DNA of 64,000 nucleotides, taken from NCBI GenBank assembly GCA_035447065.1, contig DAOTGJ010000009.1:35751-99750 (forward strand), written 5' to 3'. Under the pieces are notes generated by a model. That model was not told the DNA's origin. It was given only the letters and a program-made list of their open reading frames with translations, and made no database searches. The translations under genes and the position numbers were made by a program. Below are positions 41,757 through 50,806 of the stretch, piece after piece; the first letter of the stretch is position 1; every line of letters starts with the position of its first letter. The DNA is from CALEMW01 sp035447065. Lineage in GTDB: Bacteria; Krumholzibacteriota; Krumholzibacteriia; LZORAL124-64-63.

Positions 41757-42029
41757 ATGCAGACCAGCAGCCTGAAGCTTTTGGAAGAGAAGGTGCTCCA
41801 CGCCGTCCAGCGCATCCAGGAGTTGAAGGCCGAGAACGACGAGCTGCGTCGGGCCCGGAGCGGACTCGAGGATCAACTGGCCGAACTGCGGGACCGGGCC
41901 GACCGGACGCAGCGCGAGCTGGACGCCTCCCGCGAGGCCGCGGCCGAGATGGCGCAGATGGAAGAGAAGCGCAGGATCATCGAGGAAAAAGTGGGAGGCC
42001 TGCTCGACAAGCTCGACGCCATAGAGTGA
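41757..42029 (+). CDS. coiled-coil protein, ZapB-like
   Basis: 90 aa, almost wholly a coiled coil: heptad spacing runs through KLLEEKVLHAVQRIQELKAENDELRRA to MEEKRRIIEEKVGGLLDKLDAIE. The ending VGGLLDKLD..E resembles ZapB-like cell-division coiled coils, and it directly precedes zapA, a frequent arrangement. There is no membrane segment. GGAGGT is upstream of the ATG. ZapB would bridge ZapA-bound FtsZ to the Ter region in enterobacteria; here only the architecture supports the call. Confidence 0.7.
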   Translation: MQTSSLKLLEEKVLHAVQRIQELKAENDELRRARSGLEDQLAELRDRADRTQRELDASREAAAEMAQMEEKRRIIEEKVGGLLDKLDAIE

Positions 42030-42103
42030 CCGCGCGGCGGCGCCGTCGCGGTACGGACGCCGCCGTGGCCCGGCCCGAGGGCCGGTTCGGGAAAGCGAGA
42101 CCC

Positions 42104-42397
42104 ATGTCCGAGCCCAAGAGCGTGACCGTGACCATCTACGGTCAGGACTATACCCTGAGGGGCGATGCCGACACGGCCTACGTGGAACGCGTGGCGGCCC
42201 TCGTCGATCAGAAGATGCGCGAGATCTCGCAGCGGTCGGATCTCGCCTCGACCAGCAAGGTCGCCATCCTGGCGGCCGTGAACCTGGCGGACGATCTGCT
42301 GCGCGAGCAGCAGAAGCATCAGGAAGCCCTGCACCTGTTGGAGGAGCGCACGAACCAGATCTCGGCGTTCCTGGAGCGGGAGATGGACAAGCTCTGA
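42104..42397 (+). CDS. zapA: cell division protein ZapA
   Basis: 97 aa. VTVTIYGQDYTLRGDADTAYVERVAALVDQKM is the ZapA globular head, and SKVAILAAVNLADDLLREQQKHQEALHLLEERTNQIS is the dimeric/tetrameric coiled coil that bundles FtsZ filaments. GAAAGCGAGACCC precedes ATG 42104. In many bacteria the 6S RNA gene lies immediately downstream of zapA; the same is seen here. Confidence 0.92.
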   Translation: MSEPKSVTVTIYGQDYTLRGDADTAYVERVAALVDQKMREISQRSDLASTSKVAILAAVNLADDLLREQQKHQEALHLLEERTNQISAFLEREMDKL

Positions 42398-42409
42398 CGG
42401 CGGACGTAC

Positions 42410-42600
42410 CTTGTGGATTCCCTGCCCCGTGCGTGATGGTTCGATTTATTGAGCCAACACTCTAGTCGCGGGCAGCCGGTGTCCGGAGTCGAAGGCCACA
42501 CCCCCTCGGGGGTCGGCCGTGGACCTCGGCAGGCCGCCCACCATGAAGCAATGGTTCAATTGCTTCCGACCACACGGCTGGGCGGGGAATCTTGACCCAC
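42410..42600 (+). ncRNA. ssrS: 6S RNA (SsrS)
   Basis: A ~190-nt structured region between zapA and rny, the usual genomic place for 6S RNA. The closing stem GATTCCCTGCCC (42416-42427) pairs with GGGCGGGGAATC (42580-42591), with one U-G, and may extend through CGTG/CACG. An apical helical arm forms around GGCC-ACACCCC-ctc-GGGGT-GGCC (42494-42518). Between them is an unpaired central region, and on its 3' side the hairpin GAAGCAAT-ggttca-ATTGCTTC (42545-42566), like the one in the E. coli RNA. 6S RNA mimics an open promoter and holds sigma-70 RNA polymerase in stationary phase. Ends are approximate. Confidence 0.75.
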
Positions 42601-42653
42601 CACGGCGTCGCCTCCCATGTTTCCTCTTCCCCCGTCGGGGAGGAGAGCGAGAT

Positions 42654-44216
42654 ATGACACCCCTCATCGCTGTGATCGCCGCCGTGGCGGGCCTCGGGAG
42701 CGGGGCCCTGCTGGGCTGGCGCCTGGAGAAGTCGCGCCGGGATCGGGACGTGGACGGTCTGCGCCGCAAGGGCGAGAGCGTCCTGGCCGACGCCGAGAAG
42801 GAGGCCGGCGCGCGGCTCCGCGCGGCGGACCTGGAGATCAAGGAGCGCAGCCTGCGCGCCGAGCAGGACTTCGCCTCCCGCACCGAGGAGACCCGCCGCG
42901 AGCTGGCCCGTCGCACGGAGACCCTGGACCAGCGCGACGCCGGGCTGGACAAGAAGGTGCTCTATCTGGACCAGAAGGAGGCCAAGCTCGAAGAGCGCGA
43001 GCAGGCCCTGGCCCAGTCCCGTCGCGAGACCGACGCCCTGCGCGGCGAATTGGCCGCCGCCGCCGCCAAGGAGCAGGCCAAGCTCGAGGAGCTGGCCGGC
43101 CTGAGCCGGGAGCGGGCCCGCGAGATCCTCATGGAGACCATGGTGGGCGAGGCGCGCATGAGCGCCGCGCGTACGGTCAAGGACATCCGCGACGAGGCCG
43201 AACGCACCGCCCGCCGCAGCAGCCAGAAGATCCTCAGCCTCGCCATCCAGCGCTACGCGGCCGAGCACGTGGCCGAGACCTCCGTGTCCGTGGTGGATCT
43301 GCCCAACGACGAGATGAAGGGCCGCATCATCGGGCGCGAGGGGCGCAACATCCGCTCCTTCGAACTGGCCACCGGCGTGGACGTGATCATCGACGACACG
43401 CCGGAGGCGGTGATCATCTCCGGGTTCGACCCGGTGCGCCGCGAGGTGGCGTGCCGCGCCCTGCGCACGCTCATCGGCGACGGCCGCATCCATCCGGGCC
43501 GCATCGAGGAGGTGGTGGCCAAGGCGGAGCAGGAGATGCAGGAGCATCTGCGGGAGATCGGCGAGCAGGCCTGCCTGGAGCTGGATCTGCAGCGCATCGA
43601 CTCCCGCCTGCATCCGCTCATCGGCCGCCTCCACTACCGCACCAGCTACGGCCAGAACCTCCTGCTGCACAGCAAGGAGGTGGCGGCGGTGGCCGCGGGC
43701 ATCGCCCAGGAGCTGGGGCTGGACCCGGTGCTGGCGCGGCGCTGCGGCTTCCTGCACGACATCGGCAAGGCCGTGGACCACGAGCAGGAGGGGCCCCACG
43801 CGGGCATCGGCGGGCGGCTGGCGCGGAAGTTCGGCGAGCACGAGGTGGTGGTCAACGCGGTGGAGGGGCATCACGAGGACGTGGAGGCGGTGTCGCCCTA
43901 CACCTTCATCACCGCGGCGGCCGACGCCGTGTCGGCCTCGCGTCCGGGCGCGCGGCGCGAGAGCCTGGACAACTACATCAAGCGCCTGGAGAGCCTGGAG
44001 CGCATCGCCGACAGCTTCCAGGGCGTGGAGAAGTCCTACGCCATCCAGGCCGGCCGCGAGATCCGCATCCTGGTGGACCACACCCAGGTGTCGGACGAGG
44101 AGGCCACCCTGCTGGCCGAGGAGATCAGCCGCCGCGTGGAAGGCGAGCTGGAGTATCCGGGACAGATCAAGGTCATGGTGCTGCGGGAGAGCCGCGCCGT
44201 GTCCTACGCACGCTGA
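42654..44216 (+). CDS. rny: ribonuclease Y
   Basis: 520 aa endoribonuclease that starts mRNA decay. N-terminal membrane anchor (LIAVIAAVAGLGSGALLGW), ~170 residues of charged coiled coil, KH domain with DEMKGRIIGREGRNIRSFE, and HD domain with LLHSKEVAAVAAGIA and RRCGFLHDIGKAVDHE (metal-binding HD). ATG 42654 follows GGGGAGGAG; upstream in-frame starts fall inside the 6S RNA. Length equals the family norm. It begins a run with folD, ispA, dxs, nadK and recN. Confidence 0.96.
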   Translation: MTPLIAVIAAVAGLGSGALLGWRLEKSRRDRDVDGLRRKGESVLADAEKEAGARLRAADLEIKERSLRAEQDFASRTEETRRELARRTETLDQRDAGLDKKVLYLDQKEAKLEEREQALAQSRRETDALRGELAAAAAKEQAKLEELAGLSRERAREILMETMVGEARMSAARTVKDIRDEAERTARRSSQKILSLAIQRYAAEHVAETSVSVVDLPNDEMKGRIIGREGRNIRSFELATGVDVIIDDTPEAVIISGFDPVRREVACRALRTLIGDGRIHPGRIEEVVAKAEQEMQEHLREIGEQACLELDLQRIDSRLHPLIGRLHYRTSYGQNLLLHSKEVAAVAAGIAQELGLDPVLARRCGFLHDIGKAVDHEQEGPHAGIGGRLARKFGEHEVVVNAVEGHHEDVEAVSPYTFITAAADAVSASRPGARRESLDNYIKRLESLERIADSFQGVEKSYAIQAGREIRILVDHTQVSDEEATLLAEEISRRVEGELEYPGQIKVMVLRESRAVSYAR

Positions 44217-44255
44217 ACGAGGACCCGCACGGACGGATCCGAGGGGAGACGACGC

Positions 44256-45125
44256 ATGAGCAGCAAGGTGCTCTCGGGGCTGACGGTGCGGGACCAGGTC
44301 CTGGCCGACCTGACGGAGCGCGTGGAGCGCACGGGCCGCCGTCCCGGCCTGGCCGTGATCCTGGTGGGCGACGATCCGGCCTCGGCCGTGTACGTGCGCA
44401 GCAAGGGGCAGGCCTGCGAGAAGGTGGGCTTCCGTCATGCCACCCACGTGCTGCCGGCGGATACGAGCGAAGCCGAGGTGCTGGCGCTCGTGGCCAAGCT
44501 CAACGCCGCCGCCGACATCCACGGCATCCTGGTGCAGATCCCCCTGCCCCGCCACATGGACGAGGGCCGGGTGCAGCGCGCGGTGGCTCCGGCCAAGGAC
44601 GTCGACGGCTTCCACCCGGAGAACCTGGGGCGCCTGACCGCGGGCGAACCCGCCTGCGTGCCGTGCACGCCTCTGGGCGTGCAGGTGATGCTGGAGCACT
44701 ACGGCGTCCCGGTGAGCGGGCGCGAGGTGGCGGTGGTGGGCCGCAGCGTCATCGTGGGCCGGCCGCTGGCCATGCTCCTGTCCCTGAAGGGCGCCGACGC
44801 CACCGTGACCCTCTGCCATTCGCGCACCCGGGACCTGCCCGCCGTGACGCGGCGCGCGGACATCGTGGTGGCGGCCCTGGGCGTGCCGGGCCTGCTGACC
44901 CGCGAGCACGTGGCCGAAGGGGCCGTGGTGGTGGACGTGGGCATCAACCGCGTGGACGATGCGTCGGCCAAGAAGGGCTACCGCATCGTGGGCGACGTGG
45001 CGCCGGAGGCCTGCGACGGCTGGGCGTCGGCGTACACGCCGGTGCCGGGCGGCGTGGGCCCCATGACCATCGCCATGCTGCTGCGCAACACCTGGGACGC
45101 CATGATCCGCCAGGAGGGCGCGTGA
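44256..45125 (+). CDS. folD: methylenetetrahydrofolate dehydrogenase/cyclohydrolase
   Basis: 289 aa bifunctional NADP-dependent enzyme interconverting 5,10-methylene-THF and 10-formyl-THF. PASAVYVRSKGQACEKVGF carries the catalytic Tyr-x3-Lys, HGILVQIPLPRHM is signature 1, KDVDGFHPENLGRL follows, and GRSVIVGRPLAMLL is the NADP site. GGGGAGACGACGC precedes the ATG. Its stop overlaps the ispA GTG. Confidence 0.96.
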   Translation: MSSKVLSGLTVRDQVLADLTERVERTGRRPGLAVILVGDDPASAVYVRSKGQACEKVGFRHATHVLPADTSEAEVLALVAKLNAAADIHGILVQIPLPRHMDEGRVQRAVAPAKDVDGFHPENLGRLTAGEPACVPCTPLGVQVMLEHYGVPVSGREVAVVGRSVIVGRPLAMLLSLKGADATVTLCHSRTRDLPAVTRRADIVVAALGVPGLLTREHVAEGAVVVDVGINRVDDASAKKGYRIVGDVAPEACDGWASAYTPVPGGVGPMTIAMLLRNTWDAMIRQEGA

Positions 45126-46024
45126 GCGCTGCGACGGCCGGCGCGAGCCTGGACCGCGATCTGTCGCGGACGCGGCGGGCGGTGGAATCGGCGCTGAAGC
45201 GGCTGCTCGCGGAGCCGGGCACGCCGCCACGCCTGCTGGCCGCCATGCGGCACTCCCTGCTGGCCGGAGGCAAGCGCCTGCGGCCGGTGCTGCTGCTCTG
45301 GGCCCATGAGGCCGCGGGCGGCCGCGACGATTCCGATGCCGCCCTTCGCGCGGCCTGCGCGGTGGAGATGATCCACACCTACTCCCTGATCCACGACGAT
45401 CTGCCGGCCATGGACGACGATGCCCTGCGGCGCGGACGTCCCACCTGCCACGTGGCCTTCGACGAGGCCACGGCCATCCTGGCCGGCGACGGGCTGCTGA
45501 CGCGCGCCTTCGGGCTGCTGGCCACGCTGCCGGCCCACGGCGCGGCCTTGGCGGCGGAGCTCGCCGCCGCGGCGGGACCGGCCGGCATGGTGGGCGGACA
45601 GCAGCGGGACCTGGAGGCGGAGGAGCTGGAGCCCTCGGCCGCGTTGATCCGGCGCATCCATCGGGACAAGACGGCGCGGCTGATCGCCGCGCCCCTGGCC
45701 ATGGGGGCCGCGCTGGCGGGCGCCGGGGAGGCCTCCGTGGCGTCGTTGCGCGAGGCCGGGCTCAAGCTCGGCCTGGCGTTCCAGGCCGCCGACGACCTGC
45801 TGGACGCCACGGGCCAGACGGCCCGTCTGGGCAAGGCGGCGGGCAAGGACGCGGCAGCGGGGAAGGCCACCTGGGTGGCCCTGGAGGGCGAGGCCAAGGC
45901 CCGCGCGCGCGCCGAGCGTTACGGACGCGACGGCGCCCGGCTGCTGCACGCGGCCCTGCCCGCATCGCCGGCCAGGGAGCGGCTGACCTCCCTGGCGGAG
46001 CGCCTCTGGCGGCGCGACCGCTGA
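45122..46024 (+). CDS. ispA: polyprenyl (farnesyl/geranylgeranyl) diphosphate synthase
   Basis: 300 aa all-helical prenyltransferase. First Asp-rich motif DDLPAMDDDALRRGRPT (DDx4D, typical of bacterial FPP synthases), GGKRLRPVLL for IPP binding, MVGGQQRDLEAE, and second Asp-rich motif FQAADDLLDATG. GTG 45122 overlaps the folD stop (GTGA). It precedes dxs, so precursor supply and condensation for isoprenoids (quinone, undecaprenyl phosphate) are linked. Chain length cannot be fixed from the sequence; xseA/xseB, common upstream partners, are absent. Confidence 0.93.
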   Translation: MSAATAGASLDRDLSRTRRAVESALKRLLAEPGTPPRLLAAMRHSLLAGGKRLRPVLLLWAHEAAGGRDDSDAALRAACAVEMIHTYSLIHDDLPAMDDDALRRGRPTCHVAFDEATAILAGDGLLTRAFGLLATLPAHGAALAAELAAAAGPAGMVGGQQRDLEAEELEPSAALIRRIHRDKTARLIAAPLAMGAALAGAGEASVASLREAGLKLGLAFQAADDLLDATGQTARLGKAAGKDAAAGKATWVALEGEAKARARAERYGRDGARLLHAALPASPARERLTSLAERLWRRDR

Positions 46025-46036
46025 CGTGATCGGAAC

Positions 46037-46066
46037 TTGCCGCGTCCACCCCCTCGGGACTATCCT
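46037..46066 (+). promoter_or_regulatory. possible promoter for dxs
   Basis: TTGCCG (46037-46042), 18-bp spacer, TATCCT (46061-46066), just after the ispA stop and 61 bases before the dxs ATG. Confidence 0.4.
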
Positions 46067-46126
46067 GGGGGCCGGTTTCCCTTCCCTCGAACCAAGCGGC
46101 GGCGCCCTGCTTCGCCCACGGACTCC

Positions 46127-48028
46127 ATGACCAGAATCATCGAACAGCTCCAGTCGCCCCACGACCTCGCCGACCTCAACCATCAGCAGCTGCTGAAGGT
46201 ATGCCGGGAACTGCGCGAGGAGGTCATCGGCACCGTGAGCCAGACGGGCGGCCACCTGGGCGCCAGCCTGGGCGTGGTGGAGCTGACCGTGGCCCTGCAC
46301 CGGGTCTTCGAGTCGCCCAAGGACAAGATCGTGTGGGACGTGGGGCACCAGGCCTACCCGCACAAGCTGCTGACCGGACGGCTGGGACGTTTCGACACGC
46401 TGCGGCAGCAGGGCGGCCTGAGCGGCTTCCCCAAGCGCTGCGAGAGCGAGCACGACATGTTCGGCGTGGGCCACGCCAGCACGTCCATCAGCGCGGCGCT
46501 GGGCTACGCCAAGGCGCGCGACATCCAGAAGCAGGATCACTCCGTGATCGCCGTGATCGGCGACGGCGCCCTGACCGGAGGGCTGGCCTTCGAGGGGCTG
46601 AACAACGCGGGGCAGTCCGGCACGAACCTCATCGTGGTGCTGAACGACAACGAGATGAGCATCTCGCCCAACGTGGGCGCCCTGGCCAAGTACCTCACGC
46701 GGATCACGTCGGGCCAGATCTACAACCGCTTCGAGGCGGACCTGTGGAACGTGCTGGGCAAGCTGCCCAAGGGCGCGCTGGCCCAGAAGCTGGCGAGCCG
46801 CGTGAAGGAGGGGCTGAAGCAGATCGTGGTGCCCACCATCCTGTTCGAGGAGCTGGGCTTCAAGTACTTCGGCCCCATCGACGGCCACGATCTGCCTCTG
46901 GTGACCCGCACCCTGCGCCGCTGCAAGCAGCTCAAGGGCCCCATCCTGATCCACCTGGTGACCACCAAGGGCAAGGGCTACGCCCCGGCCGAGGCGGAGC
47001 GCGTGAAGTATCACGGCGTGGGCCGCTTCGACAAGGAGGAGGGCGTGCAGTCCAAGCCCGCCGCCGTGCCCGCCTACACCGATGTGTTCCGCGACGCCAT
47101 GCTGGCCGAGGCCGCCCGCGACGAGCGCGTGGTGGCCATCACCGCGGCCATGCCCGAGGGCACCGGCCTGGCGGCGTTCCGCAAGCAGCACCCGGAACGC
47201 TTCTTCGACGTGGGCATCGCCGAGGGCCACGCCGTGACCTTCGCCGCCGGCCTGGCCTGCGCCGGGCTGCGGCCGGTGTGCGCCATCTATTCCACCTTCC
47301 TGCAGCGCGCCTACGACCAGCTGATCCACGACGTGGCCCTGCAGAAGCTGCCGGTGGTCTTCGCCGTGGACCGTGGCGGGCTGGTGGGGGAGGACGGCCC
47401 CACCCATCACGGCGTCTTCGACCTGAGCTACCTGCGCGTGGTGCCCGGCCTCGCCGTGGCCGCTCCGCGCGACGAGCACGAGCTGCGCCGCCTCCTGCGC
47501 ACGGCCCTGACCCACGACGGCCCCATGGCCCTGCGCTACCCCCGGGGCGCCGGGACCGGCGCGGATCTGACGCAGGAGGTGACGCCCGTGCCCCTGGGGC
47601 AGGGCGAGATCCTGCGGCGGGGCGGCGGCGTGTGTCTCCTGGGCCTGGGCAGCGGCGTGGCCGCCGCCCTCGCGGCCGCGGACGCGCTGGCCCACGAAGG
47701 CATCCTGGTCTCCGTGGCGGACCTGCGTTTCCTCAAGCCCCTGGACGAGAAGCTGCTGCGCTGGGCCCTGGCCGAGCACGACCACGTGATCACCGTGGAG
47801 GAGAACGCCCTGGCCGGCGGCGTGGGCTCCGCGGTGCTGGAGTGGCGCGAGGCCCAGGCCGACGGCCCGACCACGCCCGTGACGCCGGTGGGCCTGCCCG
47901 ACGCCTTCGTGGAGCACGCCTCCCGCGATCAGCTCCTGGCCCAGGTGGGCCTGGACGCCGCCGCCCTGGCCACGCGCGTGCGCGAGCTCCAGACGGGGGC
48001 CGCCCGCTCCATGAGCTCGGGGGCCTGA
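46127..48028 (+). CDS. dxs: 1-deoxy-D-xylulose-5-phosphate synthase
   Basis: 633 aa, TPP enzyme starting the MEP isoprenoid pathway from pyruvate and glyceraldehyde 3-phosphate. GHLGASLGVVELTVALH, VGHQAYPHKLLTGR, GDGALTGGLAFEGLNNAG (TPP/Mg site), KYFGPIDGHD, then the pyrimidine domain with FDVGIAEGHAVTFAAGLA (catalytic Glu) and the C-terminal domain. ATG 46127 (TRIIEQLQSPHDL) is at the conserved start, although no Shine-Dalgarno is evident. nadK follows after 1 base. Confidence 0.96.
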   Translation: MTRIIEQLQSPHDLADLNHQQLLKVCRELREEVIGTVSQTGGHLGASLGVVELTVALHRVFESPKDKIVWDVGHQAYPHKLLTGRLGRFDTLRQQGGLSGFPKRCESEHDMFGVGHASTSISAALGYAKARDIQKQDHSVIAVIGDGALTGGLAFEGLNNAGQSGTNLIVVLNDNEMSISPNVGALAKYLTRITSGQIYNRFEADLWNVLGKLPKGALAQKLASRVKEGLKQIVVPTILFEELGFKYFGPIDGHDLPLVTRTLRRCKQLKGPILIHLVTTKGKGYAPAEAERVKYHGVGRFDKEEGVQSKPAAVPAYTDVFRDAMLAEAARDERVVAITAAMPEGTGLAAFRKQHPERFFDVGIAEGHAVTFAAGLACAGLRPVCAIYSTFLQRAYDQLIHDVALQKLPVVFAVDRGGLVGEDGPTHHGVFDLSYLRVVPGLAVAAPRDEHELRRLLRTALTHDGPMALRYPRGAGTGADLTQEVTPVPLGQGEILRRGGGVCLLGLGSGVAAALAAADALAHEGILVSVADLRFLKPLDEKLLRWALAEHDHVITVEENALAGGVGSAVLEWREAQADGPTTPVTPVGLPDAFVEHASRDQLLAQVGLDAAALATRVRELQTGAARSMSSGA

Positions 48029-48029
48029 C

Positions 48030-48923
48030 GTGACGGCGCCGGCCATCGGCACGGTGGGGCTCTTCGGCAACCCGGACAAGCGGGAGATCGGCGAGGCCAT
48101 CGCCACCGCCCGCGCCATGGTGGAGGCGGCCGGGCGCACCCTGCTGGTGCCCCGTTGCCTGGCCCCGTATCTGCCCGACCTCGGAGAGGGCATCGACCAC
48201 GAGACCCTGGCGCAGCAGGCCGATGTGATCATCGCCTTCGGCGGCGACGGCACCATGCTGCGCGCCGCGCGCTCCATCGGCGAGACGGGCACGCCCCTGC
48301 TGGGCATCAACCTGGGTTCCCTGGGCTACCTCACCGACATCCCCCTGCCCGAGCTTCCCCAGGCCCTGGAGCAGCTCTTCGCGGGGGAGTGGGAGCCCAC
48401 GCGGCGGGAGCGCGTGGAGGCCGTGGTGCTGCGCGATCGGCACGAGCAGGCGCGTCTGCGGGCCCTGAACGACATCGTCATCAACATGGGGCCCTTGCCG
48501 CGGGCCCTGGACATGGAGCTGCGGCTGGACCGCTCCGCCCTGGGGCGCTTCCTGGGCGACGGGCTCATCGTCAGCACGGCCACCGGCTCCACGGCCTACA
48601 ACCTCTCGGCCGGGGGGCCCATCGTCCATCCGGCCGTGAAGGGGTTCCTGATCACGCCCATCTGCCCCCACAGCCTGGCGGTGCGCCCCATCCTGGTTCC
48701 CGACGAGATGACCGTGGAGCTGCGCCTGCACGAGGTGGGCCAGGGCGCCACGCTCACCGCCGACGGCCAGGCCGCCACCTCGCTGGCGGCCGGCGACCGC
48801 GTCCAGTTCCGCACGGCCGCGGACCCGGTCTTCCTGGTCAAGTTCCCCAACTCCGACTTCTTCCGCGCCATGCGCCGCAAGCTCCAGTGGGGCGCCATCA
48901 AGCGGCGGCGCGCCCGCTCCTGA
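48030..48923 (+). CDS. nadK: NAD kinase
   Basis: 297 aa; makes NADP from NAD. FGGDGTMLRAARS is the GGDGT motif, LGINLGSLGYLTDI and ALNDIVINMG follow, and STATGSTAYNLSAGGPIVHP is the NE/D-type substrate loop. GTG 48030 starts 1 base after the dxs stop and 4 bases after the start of it in another frame, so it is coupled. NADPH demand of Dxr/IspG in the MEP route could explain the link with dxs. Confidence 0.95.
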   Translation: MTAPAIGTVGLFGNPDKREIGEAIATARAMVEAAGRTLLVPRCLAPYLPDLGEGIDHETLAQQADVIIAFGGDGTMLRAARSIGETGTPLLGINLGSLGYLTDIPLPELPQALEQLFAGEWEPTRRERVEAVVLRDRHEQARLRALNDIVINMGPLPRALDMELRLDRSALGRFLGDGLIVSTATGSTAYNLSAGGPIVHPAVKGFLITPICPHSLAVRPILVPDEMTVELRLHEVGQGATLTADGQAATSLAAGDRVQFRTAADPVFLVKFPNSDFFRAMRRKLQWGAIKRRRARS

Positions 48924-48924
48924 C

Positions 48925-50637
48925 ATGCTGCTCGAGCTGCGCATCTCACGCCTGGGACTGGTGGACGAGCTGGCCCTGACCTGCGGGCCGGGGCTGACCA
49001 TGCTCACCGGCGAGACCGGCGCGGGCAAGAGCATGATCGCGGGCGCCCTGGGGCTGCTGCGCGGCGGCCGCGTGGACAAGGATGTGGTGCGCGACGGCGC
49101 CGAGGACGGCGCCGTGGAGGCGGTGTTCGACCTGGGCGAGAAGCCCGGCCTGCGCCGGGCCTGCGCCGAGGCCGGCGTGATCCTGGCGGACGACGCCCTG
49201 CTGGTCCTGCGGCGCGAGCTGCGGCGCGAAGGGCGGGGGCGCGTGATCGTCAACGGGCGGCAATCGTCGCAGGCGGTGCTGGAGCAGCTCGGACCGCGGC
49301 TGCTGGCCGTGCAGAGCCAGCACCAGCACCTGGAACTGGCCCGCCCGGGCTTCGCCCGCGACGTGCTGGACGGCACGCTGGGCCTGGAATCCCTCCGCGA
49401 CGAGACGGCCCGCCGCCACCGCGCCTGGCGCGACCTGACCCACCGCCTGGAGCGCCGTCGCCAGGAGGCCGCCGCGGCCCGCGAGCAGGCCGACCTCTGG
49501 CGCTACCAGCACGACGAGCTGGCCACGGCCCGCCTGGACCCCGAGGAGGAGGCCTCCCTGGCCGAGGCCCTCCAGCTCAAGCTCAACGCCGCCGCCATCC
49601 GCGACGCCGCCGCCACGGCCCTGGCCCTGGTGGACGACGGCGATGCGGGCGTGCGCCGCAACCTGGGCCGCGCCGTGCGCGCCCTGGAACGCCAGGGCGG
49701 CGCCAGCGCCCGCCTGGACGAGGCCTGCGCCTCCCTGCGCGACGCCGAGAGCAGCGTGCAGGACGCCTGCCTGGCCCTGGACCGCTTCCTGGACGGCCTG
49801 GATCTGGATCCCCGCGGCCTGGACGAGCTCCAGGAGCGCAAGGCCCTCTACGAGGAGCTGCGCCGCAAGTACCGCCTGGAGACCCCGGCCCTGCTCGAAC
49901 GCCAGGCCCTGCTGGCGGAACGCCTGAGCCGCCACGACGCCGCGGACCGCGATCTCCAGGACCTGGAGGCCGAGACGGAAGCGGCCCGCACCGCCGCGGC
50001 CGACGCCGCGGCCGAGCTGAGGCGGGCGCGCCTGGCCGGGCGCGACGCCGTGGCCCGGGAGGCCGAGCGCATCATCCGCCCCCTGGCCCTGAAGGACCTG
50101 GAGCTGGAGTTCGCCGTGGAGCCGCGGCGGGATCCCGCCGGTCCCGACGTGGACGGCGTTCCCTGCCGCTTGGACCCGGACGGGGCCGACGTGATCACGC
50201 TGCTGGCGGTGACGAACGTGGGCGAGCGCCTGCGCCCCGTGGCCGAGATCGCCTCGGGGGGCGAACGCTCCCGCATCCATCTGGGCCTGACCGTCCTGCA
50301 GCGCCAGGACGAGGAGGCGCCCCTGCTCCTGCTGGACGAGATCGACGCCGGTCTGGGCATGGACGCCGCACGCCCCGTGGCGCATCTCCTGCGCGACCTG
50401 GCCGCGACGGCCCAGCTGCTCTGCATCACCCATCTGCCCACCATGGCCGCCCACGGCGCCGACCATTGGCGCGTGGCCAAGAGCACGGCCCGCGGCCGCA
50501 CCCGCCTGACCGTGGCGCGCCTGGAGGGGGAGGAGCGCGTGCGCGAGGTGGAGCGCCTGCTGGGCGCGGTGGACGCCGAGGAGGCCGCGGCCGGAGGCCG
50601 CGACTACGCCCGGACCCTTCTGGCCGAGGCCGGCTGA
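48925..50637 (+). CDS. recN: DNA repair protein RecN
   Basis: 570 aa SMC-like ATPase for double-strand-break repair. N-terminal GETGAGKSMIAGAL (Walker A, about residues 30-43), RVIVNGRQSSQAVLEQLGPRLLAVQSQHQH, a long Ala/Arg/Glu-rich coiled coil (150-390), and the C-terminal EIASGGERSRIHLGL signature plus LLLLDEIDAGLGMDAA (Walker B). ATG 48925 is 1 base after the nadK stop. nadK-recN order is the same as in many bacteria. Confidence 0.95.
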   Translation: MLLELRISRLGLVDELALTCGPGLTMLTGETGAGKSMIAGALGLLRGGRVDKDVVRDGAEDGAVEAVFDLGEKPGLRRACAEAGVILADDALLVLRRELRREGRGRVIVNGRQSSQAVLEQLGPRLLAVQSQHQHLELARPGFARDVLDGTLGLESLRDETARRHRAWRDLTHRLERRRQEAAAAREQADLWRYQHDELATARLDPEEEASLAEALQLKLNAAAIRDAAATALALVDDGDAGVRRNLGRAVRALERQGGASARLDEACASLRDAESSVQDACLALDRFLDGLDLDPRGLDELQERKALYEELRRKYRLETPALLERQALLAERLSRHDAADRDLQDLEAETEAARTAAADAAAELRRARLAGRDAVAREAERIIRPLALKDLELEFAVEPRRDPAGPDVDGVPCRLDPDGADVITLLAVTNVGERLRPVAEIASGGERSRIHLGLTVLQRQDEEAPLLLLDEIDAGLGMDAARPVAHLLRDLAATAQLLCITHLPTMAAHGADHWRVAKSTARGRTRLTVARLEGEERVREVERLLGAVDAEEAAAGGRDYARTLLAEAG

Positions 50638-50660
50638 TCCCGCCGGAACCGGAATACGGG

Positions 50661-50689
50661 TTGACCCGCGGGGTCCCGGTTCCCATACT
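50661..50689 (+). promoter_or_regulatory. promoter for tRNA-Arg (CCG)
   Basis: TTGACC (50661-50666), 17-bp spacer, CATACT (50684-50689), 15 bases before the tRNA. It may also serve the two small membrane-protein genes that follow without an intervening terminator. Confidence 0.6.
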
Positions 50690-50704
50690 TGGCCGTCCCG
50701 ACGT

Positions 50705-50781
50705 GCGCCCGTAGCTCAGCTGGATAGAGCGCTTGCCTCCGGAGCAAGAGGTCGTGGGTTCGAATCCCGCCGGGCGTACCA
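50705..50781 (+). tRNA. tRNA-Arg (CCG)
   Basis: Acceptor GCGCCCG pairs with CGGGCGT (first pair G-U), discriminator A, encoded CCA. Anticodon arm CTTGC-CTCCGGA-GCAAG gives anticodon CCG; T arm GTGGGTTCGAATCCCGC. No terminator follows before the gene at 50807. Confidence 0.96.
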
Positions 50782-50806
50782 AACCTTCCGATTCCCGGGT
50801 CGATCG

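Noticed and set aside
39201..41876. Minus-strand frame of ~890 codons opposite pheT
   Set aside because: Same GC-driven artefact; pheT is certain and the antisense product has low-complexity composition.
44978..48310. Very long minus-strand open frame opposite ispA, dxs and nadK
   Set aside because: The antisense frame follows from the codon use of a high-GC genome; the product is rich in His, Gln, Gly and Ala, has no domain, and well-known genes occupy the plus strand.
50705..50781. G1-U72 pair in tRNA-Arg (CCG) as a defect
   Set aside because: tRNA-Arg (CCT) at 59667 has the same closing pair, so it looks like a normal feature of these tRNAs here.
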